Shown here one piece after another: positions 62,267 to 64,000 of a DNA stretch of 64,000 bases. The DNA lies in NCBI RefSeq assembly GCF_001039355.2, contig NW_019775974.1, forward strand, positions 65,443-129,442. The letters are read 5' to 3'. This DNA comes from Lingula anatina. Lineage: Eukaryota; Brachiopoda; Lingulata; Lingulida; Lingulidae. The notes under the pieces are model-generated. The model saw only the letters and a list, made by a program, of their open reading frames with translations, was not told the origin of the DNA and did not search any database. Positions within the stretch are counted from its first letter, which is position 1. Each line of letters opens with the position of its first letter. The translations under genes and the position numbers were made by a program.

Positions 62267-63407
62267 GGGTCCACAGATGGTGGTTACCTTGGAGTGAAAA
62301 ATTAATATTTCTGAACAAATAATAAAAATGGGCACTGCTTTATAGTAAACTAGGCCCTGTTATCTGAGAGAATTTTAGGATGCTGTTAGGTGAGTGGTAT
62401 ATCTATAGTGCCTCAACCAGGTGTCATGTGTTTACTATTCCCAGGACTGACCCATTCAGTAATGACATGTCCATGTATTCTATACCCAGGACTGACCCAT
62501 TCAGTAATGACACGTCCATGTATTCTGTACCCAGGACTGACCTATTCAGTAATGACACGTCCATGTATTCTGTACCCAGGACTGACCCATTCAGTAATGA
62601 CACGTCCATGTATTCTGTACCCAGGACTGACCCATTCAGTAATGACATGTCCATGTATTCTGTACCCAGGACTGACCCATTCAGTAATGACACGTCCATG
62701 TATTCTGTACCCAGGACTGACCCATTCAGTAATGACACGTCCATGTATTCTGTACCCAGGACTGACCCATTCAGTAATGACATGTCCATATATTCTATAC
62801 CCAGGACTGACCCATTTAGTAATGATATGCTGCCAGAGGAGGTCCCACTGCTGTTTGATGGCCTGGCAGAGGAGGACAAGGAGCACATCATGGATGAGGA
62901 AGACCAAGGGGATGATGACCACACCAAGATTGACCCTATCCAGCTGACCCCAGAGATGGTCAATGCTCAGTTCTCTCTCATTGATCCCTCGCAGGTCCCT
63001 GAGGAGAAAGACAAGCATGCAAGGTGGGTGGGGCACGTTGGGTGGGTGAGGCAGGGCAGGGGGTGGGGCATGTGTGGGTGGAGCATGGTAGATGGGTGGG
63101 GCACGTGTGCAATGCATGTTATGTGGGTGGGACATTGGATGATCAAGACTGTAACAAATAATCTTAAATTGTGCAATTTGGGCATGAAACCTTGAAATTT
63201 CAGTTTTATCAGTTAGATCCGAAAATGAAGCTAAACAAGTGCTCAGTGGAGTGTTATATTGTTTGCAATGTGTTCAGTAATGTCATTGTTGTGATTTCAG
63301 TGAGGTCTTCCCCCATGGTAACAAGATGCCCCTGACCAATGTGCCTGTGGGGGTGGCTGGCCCTGTGCCCAGGTACATGGAACTTGCTTCTGTACACATA
63401 CACTGTT

Positions 63408-63439
<32 letters not shown>

Positions 63440-63766
63440 TGCTGAAACCTGCACAACCACTCAGTCCAATAATGAACAGAGGTGTTACTATTTTAATTTT
63501 GATTTCATTTTTTTTTTGTTTGTTTGTTTTAGAGTAGACAGTTTCAGTACATAGTTTCATTGGTATAAGTCATGTCATTGCTTTTAATCAATGAATGAAT
63601 TTCTTTATTTATTCATTTATTTATTAATTTCGATTTCAGAGAAAAAAGAGAGCAGGAGTTGGACTTTTTCCTGAATAAAAAATATAACAGACTGGGTTCT
63701 AAGATCCAGAGTCGTGTGGACACAATGAGTAAACTAACCACCAAACCAGAGCTGATTTTAAAGTGA
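51433..63766 (+). CDS. CFAP221: CFAP221 (PCDP1), cilia and flagella central-apparatus protein
   Basis: Twenty-one GT-AG exons join in frame: 51433-51562, 52213-52400, 52876-52971, 53278-53378, 53689-53792, 54038-54194, 54840-55005, 55582-55743, 56190-56342, 56540-56629, 56950-57045, 57429-57522, 57707-57852, 58310-58390, 58725-58832 (or 60096-60203), 60666-60890, 61009-61158, 62108-62208, 62805-63023, 63301-63372 and 63640-63766. The minimum product is 921 residues; vertebrate CFAP221 is about 840. Diagnostic segments: [81 protein letters not shown]. These form the N-terminal Ig-like (ASH/MSP-type) region, followed by a charged, acidic C-terminal half. The family protein binds calmodulin in the C1d projection of the ciliary central pair (established knowledge). 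Exons 6, 15 and most of 16 occur twice at single-N joins and must be counted once. Exon 19 has nine in-frame acceptors. Confidence 0.95.
52141..52235. repeat. Two-copy tandem repeat over CFAP221 exon 2 acceptor
   Basis: tatataacctacattacag|AG and the following 22 exon bases occur at 52141-52182 and again 53 bases on. The downstream copy is the real exon edge (52213). Splicing to the upstream one (52160) would give [13 protein letters not shown] and a stop. Confidence 0.95.
53931..54292. repeat. Segment with CFAP221 exon 6, first copy of a duplication
   Basis: This segment, including exon 6 and flanking intron, is repeated essentially identically at 54294-54655 with one N (54293) between. One exon 6 keeps the reading frame (157 nt, phase 1 to phase 0-1 match with exon 7); two in series would not match in phase. 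That supports a false duplication. Confidence 0.93.
54294..54655. repeat. Segment with CFAP221 exon 6, second copy
   Basis: Second copy of 53931-54292; the exon copy spans 54405-54561. It begins directly after the single N. It is probably the overlapping end of the next contig. Confidence 0.93.
55162..55497. repeat. 66-68-bp x5 minisatellite in CFAP221 intron 7
   Basis: The unit contains caatgtttacaagacagg, gggccctgtgcctgtg, ttttataaatatcaagggg and aattaacttacag. Each unit ends in a plausible acceptor (aacttacag), so the intron carries several decoy acceptors, but no exon sequence is attached. Confidence 0.95.
57817..57901. repeat. Two-copy tandem repeat over CFAP221 exon 13 donor
   Basis: The last 35 bases of exon 13 (ccttactatgtccctcctga through gatgatat) recur 50 bases downstream in the intron. 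The first copy is followed by the donor gtaact; the second reads ttattt there, so only the first works. Confidence 0.93.
58380..58417. repeat. Two-copy tandem repeat over CFAP221 exon 14 donor
   Basis: aatcttaag|gtaaac occurs at 58382 and again 22 bases downstream, giving two identical donors. Confidence 0.9.
58409..59501. repeat. Segment with CFAP221 exons 15-16, haplotype 1
   Basis: Matches about 59611-60880 with about 1-2 percent visible substitutions (LRTGAE codons, AAGCTTGCC versus AAGCTTGAC). Exon 16 is cut at 59501 by the single N at 59502. Exon 15 has one acceptor here. Confidence 0.92.
59117..59300. repeat. About 92-bp tandem repeat over CFAP221 exon 16 acceptor
   Basis: ctatctccag|GATGAGGTGATYAACATCCC occurs at 59203 and 59295 (92 apart), with a partial third unit upstream. 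The downstream edge is used; from the upstream one the frame reaches TGA. The same arrangement is at 60574 and 60666. Confidence 0.93.
59503..60890. repeat. Segment with CFAP221 exons 15-16, haplotype 2
   Basis: From about 59611 it parallels 58409 onward. It differs in carrying three copies of the exon 15 acceptor region and in continuing through the complete exon 16. The first roughly 106 bases (59503-59608) match neither copy. Confidence 0.9.
59885..60150. repeat. 86-bp x3 repeat over CFAP221 exon 15 acceptor (one haplotype)
   Basis: Acceptor plus about 47 bases of exon 15 (caggtgcctcagcagtacag through aaaccacaca) occur at 59924, 60010 and 60096. Only the last continues into the full exon 15. 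The other haplotype (58725) has a single copy. Confidence 0.95.
61226..61556. repeat. 30-bp x11 minisatellite in CFAP221 intron 17
   Basis: The unit ctaccaactgaccagtgctg gtattgtggc repeats 11 times with few changes. Both strands are open through it, producing meaningless frames ([10 protein letters not shown] and [10 protein letters not shown] repeats). Confidence 0.98.
61985..62135. repeat. Two-copy repeat over CFAP221 exon 18 acceptor
   Basis: cttgcag|GACATTGTTTAAGGAGCCATG (62014) precedes the real attgcag|GACATTATTAAAGGAGCCATG (62108) by 94 bases. The upstream copy has an in-frame TAA inside the copied exon and is not usable. Confidence 0.88.
62217..62265. repeat. (AAT)n microsatellite
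   Basis: About 16 AAT units just after the exon 18 donor of CFAP221. Confidence 0.97.
62431..62822. repeat. 45-bp minisatellite with nine acceptors at CFAP221 exon 19
   Basis: Every 45 bases there is a tacccag|GACTGACCCATTCAGTAATG block; acceptor edges are 62445, 62490, 62535, 62580, 62625, 62670, 62715, 62760 and 62805. All are in the same frame, so using the first instead of the last adds 8 copies of [15 protein letters not shown] (120 residues). No stop occurs in the array. Confidence 0.97.
63406..63440. repeat. (CA)n microsatellite
   Basis: About 15 CA units in CFAP221 intron 20. Confidence 0.95.
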
Positions 63767-63872
63767 AGGAGATTTTTATACCTAGGTCTCAAGAACAAAC
63801 AAAGAAGATAAAAAAACTGCGGCTCATTTCGAAGTGAGAAAGATTTTTATACATGGATTTTAAGATCCATCT

Positions 63873-63878
63873 AATAAA
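63873..63878 (+). promoter_or_regulatory. Candidate polyadenylation signal of CFAP221
   Basis: AATAAA about 107 bases after the stop codon at 63764-63766. Confidence 0.6.
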
Positions 63879-64000
63879 ATAAAAGATTTTATTTCCTATT
63901 GAAATGATCAGTGATCTGAAGGTGTGATTACGGAGAATTCCAGGATATATTCAGCTACCAATTGTGAGGATTCATTCTGGACCAGCAGAAGCTGATTTCT

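Noticed and set aside
62424-63135. Reverse-strand open frames over CFAP221 exon 19
   Set aside because: Shadow of the 45-bp repeat; the + strand carries the gene.

Overview
This is a eukaryotic nuclear window. Genes are split by GT-AG introns, the DNA is AT-rich and full of microsatellites, minisatellites and fold-back MITEs, and most of the length is non-coding. The protein repertoire (a Met/His-rich CTR1-type copper transporter, a multi-pass SEC22A/C protein, the ciliary protein CFAP221, GT10 fucosyltransferases and a CARD exon) is metazoan. Together with the repeat style and apparent high heterozygosity it suggests a marine invertebrate, most likely a bivalve or other mollusc. That placement is inference.

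Layout. 1-410: a 54-bp satellite. 551-5,500: repeats and MITEs. 5,574-9,570 (-): a complete four-exon copper transporter whose last intron holds several MITEs. 9,600-17,500: gene-poor repeats and a 305-base gap. 17,561-17,861 (+): one CARD-encoding exon. 21,025-32,375 (-): two alpha-1,3-fucosyltransferase (GT10) loci seen twice. One version is pseudogenised, and one of its genes is split by about 2.1 kb of inserted DNA. The other version has an intact 419-residue gene. 34,010-43,244: a roughly 4-5 kb block present twice, the copies differing by two clean MITE insertions. 46,409-50,730 (-): a complete six-exon SEC22A/C-like gene (309 residues). 51,433-63,766 (+): a 21-exon CFAP221 (PCDP1) gene (at least 921 residues) head-to-head with SEC22 across a roughly 700-bp shared promoter region.

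Two themes matter for using this window. First, four large duplications (around 28,359, 39,204, 54,293 and 59,502) are each joined by exactly one N. They look like overlapping haplotype contigs laid end to end, so they are probably allelic rather than paralogous. Read that way, they give empty/filled site pairs for several MITEs and a functional/null pair for a fucosyltransferase. Second, short tandem duplications repeatedly sit across splice junctions: about 9 of the 25 introns in SEC22 and CFAP221 have a duplicated donor or acceptor. Two of these arrays (SEC22 exon 6, five acceptors 39 bp apart; CFAP221 exon 19, nine acceptors 45 bp apart) are multiples of three and stay open, so acceptor choice could add repeated peptides to the protein. 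This is the most unusual feature of the window.
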